From positions 1 to 64,000 of the forward strand of contig NZ_CAJUBK010000001.1 of the NCBI RefSeq assembly GCF_910584465.1: a stretch of DNA of 64,000 nt. Direction: 5' to 3'. Under the pieces are notes generated by a model, which was not told the DNA's origin, searched no databases, and worked only from the letters and a program-made list of their open reading frames with translations. Shown in pieces: positions 18,301 to 25,291 of this stretch. The stretch is from an uncultured Oscillibacter sp. GTDB taxonomy: Bacteria > Bacillota > Clostridia > Oscillospirales > Oscillospiraceae. The translations under genes and the position numbers were made by a program. Every line of letters begins with the position of its first letter. Positions within the stretch are counted from its first letter, which is position 1.

Positions 18301-18526
18301 AGGGGCCCACATAGAGGGACCGGTCCTCGACGCCGGACACCACCGGCTCCGCCGCGGTCAGCAGGCTGAACCCCGCCGCCGGGAGGCTGACGGGGACCAG
18401 CAGCCGCAGGAGGACCAGCCCCCAGAGGGCATACTGCGCCCGGCGGGACAGCGTCTCCCGGAACAGCCTCCGCAGGGCCAGCAGCGCCAGGATCAGCACG
18501 GAGGAGGTCAGCAAGATCTCCTTCAT
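15335..18526 (-). CDS. Large M56 family membrane metallopeptidase, BlaR1-like (module 2)
   Basis: 1063 residues. The N-terminal M56 half has hydrophobic segments (about 4-20, 32-55, 136-155, 228-248), zinc motif HEETH (215-219) with a following RH, DCELACDEGALRRLG, and a final membrane helix (about 320-340). The remaining 720 residues are extracytoplasmic and far longer than the sensor domain of BlaR1. They include a calcium-loop-like segment DLDGDGQKELV and aromatic-rich repeats, but no penicillin-binding or M23 motif. The ATG overlaps the blaI stop (ATGA), so sensor and repressor are translated together. The ligand is unknown. Confidence 0.85.
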   Translation of the reverse strand: MKEILLTSSVLILALLALRRLFRETLSRRAQYALWGLVLLRLLVPVSLPAAGFSLLTAAEPVVSGVEDRSLYVGPYSVTLTAPEGEALPSYSYKDDPRMVLGPPSEDGLYTFTDHDQVVHEVEYSWQIGLEDLLRAVWYSGMVVMACRLVLSNLLFWQTLRKTRVPYPAEGPARRIYVVEDGLASPCLFGLFRPAVYLTPAALASPDRLRHVLAHEETHARHRDPLWALLRGICLVVYWFDPLVWWAALASRTDCELACDEGALRRLGEAERIPYGRTLLSLIPVRRIPADPLLSATTMTADKRRLTDRIARIAEDRGSLGTALFAAVSLAALVCAVTFTGAKTAPEPPRPLTQEELDYFNGAFFTEDCGRGENRRRQFLTSVYADPRAIDLYELLYNGTGLPETISEGERRDLDGYCDPSGTLDLTYVKLSLANIDAFLLENTGLSLHDISQDHLDRFWWMLDYDAYYNSFSDGPAASSYDLRRHPAPVTFTSGTREGGTVELFYEAELFSSGRLPMAGDARMAIQTIARGPLRLTLRETPDGGWQFVSNEWDRTDRAPAAPDWAPIHTIPLDDLEPYEPEAAEPVPFAHDYLEMLDGVEGAEDPSRILGDHALLFFRDGEGRVFAGVQHAARSSWPPAFWSFHPGESGSWYVSWFQDLMGHDGFCITYTRLRPAYTRCSDYYYLDGEGRPVLLARVEGYPDLIDLDGDGQKELVSQSFYAGDLYFARDGEHYRAELDALLAPHWPEDTIFSYENWDPAGRTIPFRAWTYSHLSSLELSRREYRTLYFDGGSLLVYNDQRHFEDHMTERPDEHAEVIQAAQAAVERGFDAAGAPYDDWRITGLDRTQDMELEGQTYRIWRASCEFHTPQPRDMPGTAAQDCWADPFYPGYLYLIFRDDSPDESHSALTYLTSMRQYLRPSAQQLPERLAQAGAMPDAAAVQIRLALERILESGRVNMTELSSEGARRCDADPGPSGGAALAERLLEGCDLSYAEDPGDMPAASLLMMGQGGSMSLRFWPDSDLVLLSARSDAQPEETWFSVRPSGGGPSLYDLVYAWYEAAA

Positions 18527-18900
18527 CCCCGCTCACCTCCCGCCTTGTCCAGGATGGCGGACAGCTCCGCGATGTCGGCCTCCGTCAGCCGGCGGCTCTC
18601 CACCATGGCGCTCATCATGAGCCCGAAGCTGCCGCCGTAGACCTTGGAGAGGAAGCTCTCCGTCTCCGCCTGGGCGGCGTCCTCCCGCCGGACGGCGGGG
18701 AAGTACTGCTTGGCCCGCCCGCCCTCCTCGTGCCGGACGGCCCCCTTGGCCTCCAGCCGGGAGAGCATGGTGATGACGGTGTTCTTGCTCCAGCCGGTCT
18801 CGTCCCGGACGGCGGCCGTCAGCTCCGTGATGGTCCTGGGAGCGCGCTCCCACAACCGCCGCATCAGCTTCCACTCGCTGTTGGACAGATCGATCTTCAT
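18523..18900 (-). CDS. BlaI/MecI/CopY family repressor (module 2)
   Basis: 125-residue repressor with the same plan as module 1: winged helix (SNSEWKLMRRLWERAPRTITE, recognition region WSKNTVITMLSRLEAKG) followed by a dimerisation/cleavage region. The start at 18900 has GGAGG upstream. It is first in a two-gene operon with the large M56 gene, and a promoter with an inverted repeat lies directly upstream. Its operator differs from that of module 1, so the two systems are probably independent. Confidence 0.92.
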   Translation of the reverse strand: MKIDLSNSEWKLMRRLWERAPRTITELTAAVRDETGWSKNTVITMLSRLEAKGAVRHEEGGRAKQYFPAVRREDAAQAETESFLSKVYGGSFGLMMSAMVESRRLTEADIAELSAILDKAGGERG

Positions 18901-18928
18901 ATCCGCACCTCCTTGACTGGTATACGAT

Positions 18929-18968
18929 CGTCTACCTAAAGGATAGCAGGAAGGTAGACGTTTGTCAA
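18929..18968 (-). promoter_or_regulatory. Promoter and operator of BlaI/M56 module 2
   Basis: Minus strand: TTGACA (18968-18963), 17 bases, TATCCT (18945-18940). A 9-bp inverted repeat, CGTCTACCT (18929-18937) / AGGTAGACG (18952-18960), flanks the -10. The 14-base centre is wider than in module 1. Confidence 0.75.
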
Positions 18969-19191
18969 CCCCGGATCGGCGGCCGGCCGGAGGCAGCCGC
19001 CGTCCGGGACGGCTGCCGTCAGGAGGCGCGGAGGGCCCTCCCATCCCGCCGAAATTTCCGGGCCCGCCCTATCCGTTTCGACAAAAAGCCATGGCGGGAC
19101 GTGCTATCATCGATTAGGAAGGCCCGTCCCCGGAGGGGGCGGGAGGGACGATCGCGGATCTGGTATATTTTTGACGGAAAAGGGGAAACAT

Positions 19192-19497
19192 ATGGAGATC
19201 CAGGTGAAGAGCGCGGACCGGAACCTGCTGCTGGAGCTCAGCGGGGAGCTGGACCACCATGGGGCCCGGACCGCCATCCGGGAGCTGGAGGAGGCCCTGG
19301 ACGCGGCCCTGCCCCGCAAGCTGGTGCTGGACTTGTCGGGGATCGGTTTCATGGACAGCTCCGGCATCGCGCTGATCCTGCGGGCGCAGCAGAAGATGCG
19401 GCTGCTGGACGGCAGCCTGCTGGTGCGGGGCGTGCCGCCCCAGGCGAAGCGGGTGCTGGACGCCGCCGGGATCGGCCGTCTCGTGACGATCAAATGA
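19192..19497 (+). CDS. spoIIAA: Anti-sigma F factor antagonist SpoIIAA
   Basis: STAS-domain protein (101 aa) that, when unphosphorylated, binds SpoIIAB and frees sigma-F in the forespore. The phosphorylation loop LSGIGFMDSSGIALI carries the target serine at about 56-57. ATG 19192 follows AAAAGGGG. First gene of spoIIAA-spoIIAB-sigF, 13 bases before spoIIAB. In B. subtilis the operon is sigma-H driven; I could not place a convincing sigma-H promoter here. Confidence 0.96.
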   Translation: MEIQVKSADRNLLLELSGELDHHGARTAIRELEEALDAALPRKLVLDLSGIGFMDSSGIALILRAQQKMRLLDGSLLVRGVPPQAKRVLDAAGIGRLVTIK

Positions 19498-19510
19498 GGA
19501 GGTTTACATA

Positions 19511-19954
19511 ATGAGGACCAAGGCAGTCAACGAGGTCACCCTCGCGTTCCCCAGCCAGAGCCGCAACGAGAGCTTCGCCCGCTCCGCGGCGGCCTGCTTC
19601 GCCGCCCAGATGGACCCGACCCTCAACGAGCTGGAGGACATCAAGACCGCCGTCAGCGAGGCGGTGACCAACGCCATCGTCCACGGCTACCCGGACGCCA
19701 TCGGCGAGGTGGCGCTGAAGCTGCGGATCCTGCCGGGGAACGTGCTGGAGCTGGTCGTGAAGGACCGGGGCCGGGGCATCCCGGACGTGGACAAGGCCCG
19801 GCAGCCCATGTTCACCACCGGCGGGGAGGAGCGCAGCGGCATGGGCTTCACCATCATGGAGAGCTTCATGGACAAAGTGTCGGTGCGCTCCGCGGTGGAT
19901 AAGGGGACCACGGTGGTGATGCGGAAGAAGCTGGCGCCCCGCCTGAAGAAATGA
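19511..19954 (+). CDS. spoIIAB: Anti-sigma F factor / serine kinase SpoIIAB
   Basis: GHKL-type ATPase (147 aa) that holds sigma-F inactive and phosphorylates SpoIIAA. Motifs in order: N box EAVTNAIVHGYPD, G1 DRGRGIPD, and G2 GMGFTIME. Start behind GAGGAGG. The stop overlaps the sigF start (ATGA), a fixed stoichiometry arrangement. Confidence 0.97.
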   Translation: MRTKAVNEVTLAFPSQSRNESFARSAAACFAAQMDPTLNELEDIKTAVSEAVTNAIVHGYPDAIGEVALKLRILPGNVLELVVKDRGRGIPDVDKARQPMFTTGGEERSGMGFTIMESFMDKVSVRSAVDKGTTVVMRKKLAPRLKK

Positions 19955-20652
19955 GCGCCGCGCTGGAACGGCTCCGGGCGGCCCAGCAGGGGGACCGGGA
20001 GGCTTGCGAGCAGGCGGTCATCGAGAACAACGGCCTGATCTGGAGCGTGGTCCGGCGGTACTACGGCCGGGGGGTAGAGCCGGACGATCTCTATCAGCTG
20101 GGCTGTCTCGGCTTCTTGAAGGCGGTGCAGGGCTTCGACTTCGACTACGGCACCTGTTTTTCCACTTACGCCGTGCCGAAGATCGCCGGGGAGATCCGCC
20201 GCTTCCTCCGGGATGACGGGGCCGTGAAGGTCGGGCGGAGCATCCGGGAGCAGGCGCAGACCCTTTATACCGTCCGGGAGCGCCTGCGCCATGAGCTGGG
20301 CCGGGAGCCGGCCCTTTCCGAGCTTTCGGAGGCCACCGGCCTGACGCCGGAGGAGATCGCCCGGACGGACCTGGCCACGGACACGCCGGAGTCGCTCCAG
20401 CAGGAGACCGCGGAGGGCCTGACGCTGGAGGGCTCCCTGGGCACCGAGGCCCCGGAGGAGGGCTTGGTGGAGCGCATCGCCCTCCGGGAGGCCATCGACC
20501 AGCTGCCGGAGAAGGAGCGGATGACGATCCTCCTCCGTTACTTCAAGGGCCTGACCCAGGAGCAGACGGCCAGAGTGATCGGGGTGTCCCAGGTGCAGAT
20601 ATCCCGGCTGGAGCGCCGGGGCCTGAAGCGCCTCCGGGAGAGCTTCGAGTGA
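19951..20652 (+). CDS. sigF: RNA polymerase sigma-F factor
   Basis: Forespore-specific sigma factor (233 aa). Region 2 is clear (DDLYQLGCLGFLKAVQGFDF...FSTYAVPKI), followed by a region 3 helix and a region 4 helix-turn-helix (LTQEQTARVIGVSQVQISRLERRGL). Translationally coupled to spoIIAB. A strong hairpin shared with the convergent gene follows. Confidence 0.97.
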   Translation: MSAALERLRAAQQGDREACEQAVIENNGLIWSVVRRYYGRGVEPDDLYQLGCLGFLKAVQGFDFDYGTCFSTYAVPKIAGEIRRFLRDDGAVKVGRSIREQAQTLYTVRERLRHELGREPALSELSEATGLTPEEIARTDLATDTPESLQQETAEGLTLEGSLGTEAPEEGLVERIALREAIDQLPEKERMTILLRYFKGLTQEQTARVIGVSQVQISRLERRGLKRLRESFE

Positions 20653-20673
20653 TCCCGGCCTTGTAAAGATAAT

Positions 20674-20706
20674 GGGGCCCCAGGCGGCAAAGCCGCCTGG
20701 GGCCCC
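20674..20706. terminator. Bidirectional hairpin between sigF and the DUF4130 gene
   Basis: Perfect 15-bp stem (20674-20688/20692-20706) with AAA loop. It ends exactly at the stop of the convergent gene. No long T-run on either side. Confidence 0.7.
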
Positions 20707-21557
20707 TATGCGTCCTGCGGGCGCGGCCCGGGGAGCGTCCGCTCGTCCTGGGGGGCCGGAGACAGACCGGGCCGGGACGGCGGCGGGGATGCGTTTTTCC
20801 CGGAGGCCGGCTTGAAATGGTCCTCCCCCTGGAACTCCGTCATGGTCCCCCAATAGCGTTTGGGCATGTTGGACATGCGGAGGCGGGGGTTTTCCCGCTC
20901 CTTGATGGCGATGGTGTCATAAAACCGCTTCCACAGGAGGCGGCAGCGGGCTTCCGCCTCATCCGGCGGGGCCATTCGGAAGTCGGACAGGGGGCGGATG
21001 ACCGACCGGCCGGGGATGTGGAACAGCGCCTCGCGGTTGGTGCGGTCGTAGAGGAAGAACCGCTCGTTATGGAAGCGGGTACAGAAGTGTCCGCCCAGCA
21101 CGGGCAGCACCCGGTTCTTAGGTTCGATCTCGCCGCCCAGCACGCCGCCCAGGTCGGAGAAGCGGACGAAGCCCTTCAGCAGATGGACCTCGCCGTTCAG
21201 GTGCTGGACGGCCTTGACGACCGGGTAGAGCGTCTCGTCGGAGCGGTCCCGGAGGAAGCCGGGGCCCTCCCGCAGCAGCTTGGCTACCAGGCGGTAAAGG
21301 TACAGCTCCTTCCCCGGCAGACAGGTCAGGAAGCCCCGCCGCAGCAGGACGGCGGCCTCCGGGGAGAGGGCGGCCACCTTCCGCAGGACGCGTCCCGCAT
21401 GGCCGGGGTCCGTCGGCACGGTGCGGCAGTCGAACAGGGTCATCTCAGCGTCCCCGCCGGGGCAGATCCCGGCGGGGATCTCCTTATATGCGTAGCTGTC
21501 GAAGACGCAGGAGAGGAAGCCTTCGAAGCTGCCGTCGTAATGGTAGAGGATGTCCAT
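20706..21557 (-). CDS. TIGR03915/DUF4130-type putative DNA repair protein
   Basis: 283-residue protein of the family that always accompanies a special radical SAM protein; related domains are fused to uracil-DNA glycosylases in other bacteria. Recognisable features are the start MDILYHYDGSFEGFLSCVFDSY, the central VRFSDLGGVLGGEIEPKNRVLPVLGGHF block and the conserved PKRYWGTMTEF near the C-terminus. A Pro/Ser-rich tail (about 245-283) is poorly conserved in character. Start 21557 follows AAGGAGG; the upstream in-frame extension is GC-rich non-coding. Last gene of the SOS-box operon. Enzymatic activity is unproven. Confidence 0.9.
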   Translation of the reverse strand: MDILYHYDGSFEGFLSCVFDSYAYKEIPAGICPGGDAEMTLFDCRTVPTDPGHAGRVLRKVAALSPEAAVLLRRGFLTCLPGKELYLYRLVAKLLREGPGFLRDRSDETLYPVVKAVQHLNGEVHLLKGFVRFSDLGGVLGGEIEPKNRVLPVLGGHFCTRFHNERFFLYDRTNREALFHIPGRSVIRPLSDFRMAPPDEAEARCRLLWKRFYDTIAIKERENPRLRMSNMPKRYWGTMTEFQGEDHFKPASGKNASPPPSRPGLSPAPQDERTLPGPRPQDA

Positions 21558-21710
21558 CGGGAGCCTCCTTGGGTCCAAGTCCCCGGCATCGGGACGGGAT
21601 GGGCCCCAGCTCATGGAAGGGATGGCCCTCCGCCTCCGCAGCGGCGGGGGCGGAGGGCCTCCCGGCGCGCCGGGAGGGGCGGGCAGATCCCCCGCCATGG
21701 CTCCCTTGGA

Positions 21711-22985
21711 TCAAGCGGTGCCCGCCTGGTCGAACAGGGACAACTGTACCATCTCCTGCTGGGGCAGCGAGGGCCGCTCCGCGGCGATCAGCCCCCGGAG
21801 GACGCTGTCCGGCGTGAAGCGCAGGCCCTCCGCCATCTTCCCGGAAGCGGTGAGGAAATACTGGGCCCGTTTCATCACCACCCCCAGCTTCCTGAGGCTG
21901 TCGATGTGGAGGGGCCCCACCCGCCGGGCGGACAGGATCCGGCGGGCGGAGGTGACGCCCACGCCGGGGATCCGGAGCAGCGTCTCATAGGCGGCGGTGT
22001 TGACCTCCACCGGGAAGGCGTCCAAATGGGCCAGGGCCCAGCTGCACTTCGGGTCCACCCGGGTGTCGAAGTCCTGGGTCTCCTCATCCAGCAGCTCCTC
22101 TGCCCGGAACCCGTAGGACCGCAGCAGCCAGTCCGCCTGATAGAGCCGGTGCTCCCGCAAAAGGGGCGGCTTGACGTCCTTGGCGGGGAGCAGGGCGTGC
22201 TCCACCACGGGCACGTAGGCGGAATAGAACACCCGTTTCAGGCCATACCGGTCATAGAGGCCCTGGGTCAGCCGGAGGATGCGGAAGTCCGTGTCCCGGG
22301 TGGCCCCCACGATCAACTGGGTGCTCTGTCCGGCGGGGGCGAAGCGGGGCGCGTGGCGGAACTTCACCAGTTCCTCCCGGTTCTGCCGTCCCCGGGCCTG
22401 GATCTGCCGCATGGGGGCCAGGATGGCCCCCTTCGTCTTCTCCGGGGCCAGGGCCTTCAGCCCCGCCTCGGAGGGCAGCTCGATGTTGACGCTGAGCCGG
22501 TCCGCCAAAAAGCCCAGCCGCTCCACCAGCTCCGGCGACGTGCCGGGGATGGCCTTGGCGTGGATGTAGCCGTTGAAGCGGCGCTCCTCCCGCAGGAGGG
22601 AGAGGGCCCGGATCATCAGCTCCGTGGTATAGTCCGGGCTCCGGAAGACGCCGGAGGAGAGGAACAGCCCTTCGATGTAGTTCCGCCGGTAGAAATCGAT
22701 GGTCAGGTCCGCCAGCTCCTCCGGGGTGAAGGCCGCCCGCCTGGCGTCGTTGCTCCGGCGGTTGACGCAGTATTTGCAGTCGTACACACAGCGGTTGGTC
22801 AGCAGGACCTTCAGCAGCGTGACGCACCGCCCGTCGGCGGAGAAGGTGTGGCAGCAGCCGGCCGTGGAGGTGGAGGTGTTGCCGAGATAGCCCGCCCGCG
22901 CGGTCCGGCTCCCTCCGCTGGAGGTGCAGGCGGCGTCGTACTTGGCGGCGTCGGTGAGGATGGTCAGCTTCTCCAGGACGTCCAT
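21711..22985 (-). CDS. Putative DNA modification/repair radical SAM protein
   Basis: 424 residues. Radical SAM cluster motif NRCVYDCKYC (C-x3-C-x2-C) follows an N-terminal Cys-containing segment (AGCCHTFSADGRCVTLLK). A C-terminal helix-hairpin-helix (LLRIPGVGVTSARRIL) indicates DNA binding. This is the radical SAM protein paired with the DUF4130 protein downstream; the pair is annotated as DNA repair by association. ATG 22985 lies 22 bases inside the preceding small gene with only a weak ribosome site, so it probably depends on coupled translation. Under the SOS-type promoter at 23223-23251. Confidence 0.92.
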   Translation of the reverse strand: MDVLEKLTILTDAAKYDAACTSSGGSRTARAGYLGNTSTSTAGCCHTFSADGRCVTLLKVLLTNRCVYDCKYCVNRRSNDARRAAFTPEELADLTIDFYRRNYIEGLFLSSGVFRSPDYTTELMIRALSLLREERRFNGYIHAKAIPGTSPELVERLGFLADRLSVNIELPSEAGLKALAPEKTKGAILAPMRQIQARGRQNREELVKFRHAPRFAPAGQSTQLIVGATRDTDFRILRLTQGLYDRYGLKRVFYSAYVPVVEHALLPAKDVKPPLLREHRLYQADWLLRSYGFRAEELLDEETQDFDTRVDPKCSWALAHLDAFPVEVNTAAYETLLRIPGVGVTSARRILSARRVGPLHIDSLRKLGVVMKRAQYFLTASGKMAEGLRFTPDSVLRGLIAAERPSLPQQEMVQLSLFDQAGTA

Positions 22986-23161
22986 CGCTTCTCGTCCAGG
23001 GCATCCCACAACCGGACGTTCCAGGCCGCCGGGAGATCCTCCCGGCGGGACGCCGTCCGGGCGCGGGGGGCGGGGCGCTCGATGAGCTCGATCAGGCGGA
23101 AGAGCTGGGCGGTGAGGGACGCCACGCCCAGGATGGTGAAGAAAAGGGTCCAGCCGGTCAT
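22964..23161 (-). CDS. 65-residue single-pass membrane protein heading the SOS operon
   Basis: Short gene with a strong ribosome site (AAGGAGG) and ATG at 23161. One hydrophobic helix (about 4-23, LFFTILGVASLTAQLF) is followed by a strongly basic segment (RPAPRARTASRR), which predicts the C-terminus inside the cell. It overlaps the radical SAM gene by 22 bases. First gene behind a consensus promoter whose spacer holds a perfect SOS box. The family is unknown to me. Small single-pass membrane proteins under LexA control in Gram-positives (YneA, SosA) delay division; a similar role here is only a hypothesis. Confidence 0.7.
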   Translation of the reverse strand: MTGWTLFFTILGVASLTAQLFRLIELIERPAPRARTASRREDLPAAWNVRLWDALDEKRWTSWRS

Positions 23162-23202
23162 GAGGGTACCTCCTTGCCGCCCATGGGGAGCGCCGGGCGG
23201 AC

Positions 23203-23251
23203 TAGAATTTTTGTTCGAGTACATTATAACTCGAACAGACGTTCCTGTCAA
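23203..23251 (-). promoter_or_regulatory. Consensus promoter with LexA (SOS) box
   Basis: Minus strand: TTGACA (23251-23246), 17-base spacer, TATAAT (23228-23223), a perfect sigma-A promoter. Inside the spacer (plus 23232-23245) is CGAACAGACGTTCC, which fits the Bacillus/Clostridia SOS consensus CGAAC-RNRY-GTTYC at every position. A second, partial box (CGAACAAAAATTCT on the minus strand, plus 23203-23216) lies just downstream of the -10. LexA would block polymerase binding, and DNA damage would release the operon. Confidence 0.9.
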
Positions 23252-23264
23252 GAGGGAGGATGGG

Positions 23265-23500
23265 GGAGATGCGGATATTTTGCCCCGGCGGGGAGGCCCC
23301 GTCCGGTCCGGCCGCGATGCTGCGCTCATCATGATATGGGGCCCTGCGGGGCCTGGGGACCGTCGGCTCCGCCGCCCGTCCCGCCGCGGGCCGCCCCTGC
23401 CCCCCCTGCGCGATCCCTCCTTTGGGCCGGATCCTTGTCATCCTGCACAAAGGTCCTCCGGCATTTTTTGAAATATCGGGAAAAAATTTCAGCGGATTTG
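23265..23500. other. GC-rich non-coding stretch between divergent promoters
   Basis: Between the SOS promoter (-) and the gdhA promoter (+). Rich in GGGGCCC-like runs, without a convincing open frame or RNA signature. Nothing specific identified. Confidence 0.5.
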
Positions 23501-23511
23501 AGCTTGCGGCC

Positions 23512-23540
23512 TTGTTTATTCCCGTTTTAAATGTTACACT
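23512..23540 (+). promoter_or_regulatory. Sigma-A promoter of gdhA
   Basis: TTGTTT (23512-23517), 17 bases, TACACT (23535-23540), about 58 bases before ATG 23599. Confidence 0.55.
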
Positions 23541-23598
23541 AAAGACGACACCCGAAAGGGGCTTTGCACGCACCTATGTTTTAAGGAGGATGTTTGAT

Positions 23599-24948
23599 AT
23601 GAACGCCTATCTTTCCAGTGTGATCGAACACGTGAAGACCCGGCACGCCAACGAGCCGGAGTTCGTCCAGACCGTGGAGGAGGTCCTCTCCTCTCTGGAG
23701 CCCGTCATCGAGAAGCACCCTGAATATGAGAAGGCCGACCTGCTGACCCGCATGGTGGAGCCGGAGCGGATGTTCACGTTCCGCGTCTGCTGGATGGCGG
23801 ACGATGGCACCTGGCACACGAACATCGGCTACCGCTGCCAGTTCAACGGGGCGATCGGCCCGTACAAGGGCGGCCTGCGGTTCCAGAAGGACGTGTATCC
23901 CGGCATCATCAAGTTCCTGGGCTTCGAGCAGACCTTCAAGAACAGCCTCACCGGCCTGCCCATCGGCGGCGGCAAGGGCGGCAGCGACTTCGACCCGGCG
24001 GGGAAGTCGGACGCGGAGATCATGCGCTTTTGCCAGAGCTTCATGCAGGCGCTGTACCGCTACATCGGGCCCGACGTGGACGTGCCCGCCGGGGACATGG
24101 GCGTGGGCGCCCGTGAGATCGGGTATCTCTACGGGGAATACCGCCGCCTGAAGGGGGCGTTCGAGAACGGCGTCCTGACGGGGAAGGGCTTCAGCTACGG
24201 CGGCTCGCTCATCCGTCCGGAGGCCACGGGCTTCGGCGCGGTGTACTACCTGGAGAACGTTCTGAAGCACGAGGGCGAGAGCGTCGAGGGCAAGACGATC
24301 GCCTGCGCGGGCTTCGGCAACGTGACCTGGGGCATCTGCAAGAAGGCCACCGAGCTGGGGGCGAAGGTCGTGACCCTCTCCGGCCCCGACGGCTATGTCT
24401 ACGACCCCGAGGGCGTGGCCACCGCCGAGAAGATCGACTACCTGGTGGAGATGCGCAACTCCGGCCGGAACAAGGTGAAGGACTACGCGGACAAGTTCGG
24501 CGTGGAGTTCCACGCGGGGGAGAAGCCCTGGGGCGTGAAGGTGGATGTGGTCATGCCCTCCGCCATGCAGAACGACGTCCACATGGAACAGGCCAAGCAG
24601 ATCGCCGCCAATGGCGTGAAGTATTATATCGAAGTGGCGAACATGCCCACCACCAACGATGCGCTGAAGTTCCTGATGGAGCAGCCCGGCGTGATCGTGG
24701 CGCCCAGCAAGGCGGTCAACGCCGGCGGCGTGGCGACCTCCGCCCTGGAGATGGCCCAGAACAGCGAGCGCCTGGTGTGGACCGAGGAAGAGGTCGACAA
24801 GCAGCTGCACCAGATCATGGATACGATCTACGACATGAGCGTGGAGGCCGCGGAGCAGTATGGCCTGGGGTACGACCTGGTGTCCGGCGCGAACATCGCC
24901 GGCTTCCAGCGGGTCGCCGACGCCATGATGGCCCAGGGCGTGTTCTGA
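23599..24948 (+). CDS. gdhA: Glutamate dehydrogenase, NADP-type hexameric
   Basis: Interconverts 2-oxoglutarate plus ammonia and glutamate. 449 residues, the length of bacterial hexameric GDH. The active-site lysine block PYKGGLRF and the motif LPIGGGKGGSDFDP are intact, as is the nucleotide-binding GFGNVTWG. The NADP preference is by similarity to the short bacterial class. ATG 23599 is nine bases after AGGAGG; an ATG at 23590 is too close to it. Monocistronic, with its own promoter and terminator. Confidence 0.96.
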   Translation: MNAYLSSVIEHVKTRHANEPEFVQTVEEVLSSLEPVIEKHPEYEKADLLTRMVEPERMFTFRVCWMADDGTWHTNIGYRCQFNGAIGPYKGGLRFQKDVYPGIIKFLGFEQTFKNSLTGLPIGGGKGGSDFDPAGKSDAEIMRFCQSFMQALYRYIGPDVDVPAGDMGVGAREIGYLYGEYRRLKGAFENGVLTGKGFSYGGSLIRPEATGFGAVYYLENVLKHEGESVEGKTIACAGFGNVTWGICKKATELGAKVVTLSGPDGYVYDPEGVATAEKIDYLVEMRNSGRNKVKDYADKFGVEFHAGEKPWGVKVDVVMPSAMQNDVHMEQAKQIAANGVKYYIEVANMPTTNDALKFLMEQPGVIVAPSKAVNAGGVATSALEMAQNSERLVWTEEEVDKQLHQIMDTIYDMSVEAAEQYGLGYDLVSGANIAGFQRVADAMMAQGVF

Positions 24949-24971
24949 GATCCCCTGGAGGGATGGAAAAT

Positions 24972-25010
24972 AAGGGGGCCCTTAGCGGCAAAGCCGCTAA
25001 GGGCCCCCTT
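24972..25010 (+). terminator. Terminator hairpin after gdhA
   Basis: Perfect 18-bp stem (24972-24989/24993-25010) with AAA loop closed by GCGGC/GCCGC; the arms end in CCCCCTT. Same loop design as 20674-20706. Confidence 0.8.
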
Positions 25011-25253
25011 CCTGTCTTCGCAGGCGGGCAGGGTCCCGGGGATCCTGCGGCCGCCCCGGCGGCGGACCGCAGGTCTGGGGAACGCCCTTGGCAGAGCACG
25101 GGACGGCCAAGAAGCGCGGAGGCCGCATCGACAGGGGGGCGGACGGGCCGGGCGGGGCCGCCTGCGCCATCCAAAAGGGGAGCCCCCAGGACGATCCCAA
25201 AGTCCTGGGGGCCTGCTCAGGCGGTCAAAGGAGGATCTTTGAAACGAGGCATA
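25011..25253. other. Non-coding region between gdhA and ruvX terminators
   Basis: GC-rich; no supported gene. It holds one further stem-loop (GCCCCCAGGAC / GTCCTGGGGGC, 25182-25192/25202-25212) and an isolated AAAGGAGG at 25228-25235 that is not followed by a convincing open frame. Confidence 0.5.
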
Positions 25254-25290
25254 GGACCAGCCGGCCGATGGGACATCGGCCGGCTGGTCC
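25254..25290 (-). terminator. Terminator of ruvX
   Basis: Perfect 17-bp stem (25254-25270/25274-25290), GGA loop, starting one base after the ruvX stop codon. Confidence 0.75.
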
Positions 25291-25291
25291 T

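Noticed and set aside
19020..19190. Sigma-H promoter for spoIIA
   Set aside because: No pair of elements with correct spacing to the sigma-H consensus was convincing. TCGACA and TATCAT are 21 bases apart, too far for sigma-A.
25011..25253. Gene or RNA in the gdhA-ruvX gap
   Set aside because: Only short Arg/Pro-rich frames; no tRNA arms, no known RNA motif. The AAAGGAGG at 25228 leads to no plausible frame.
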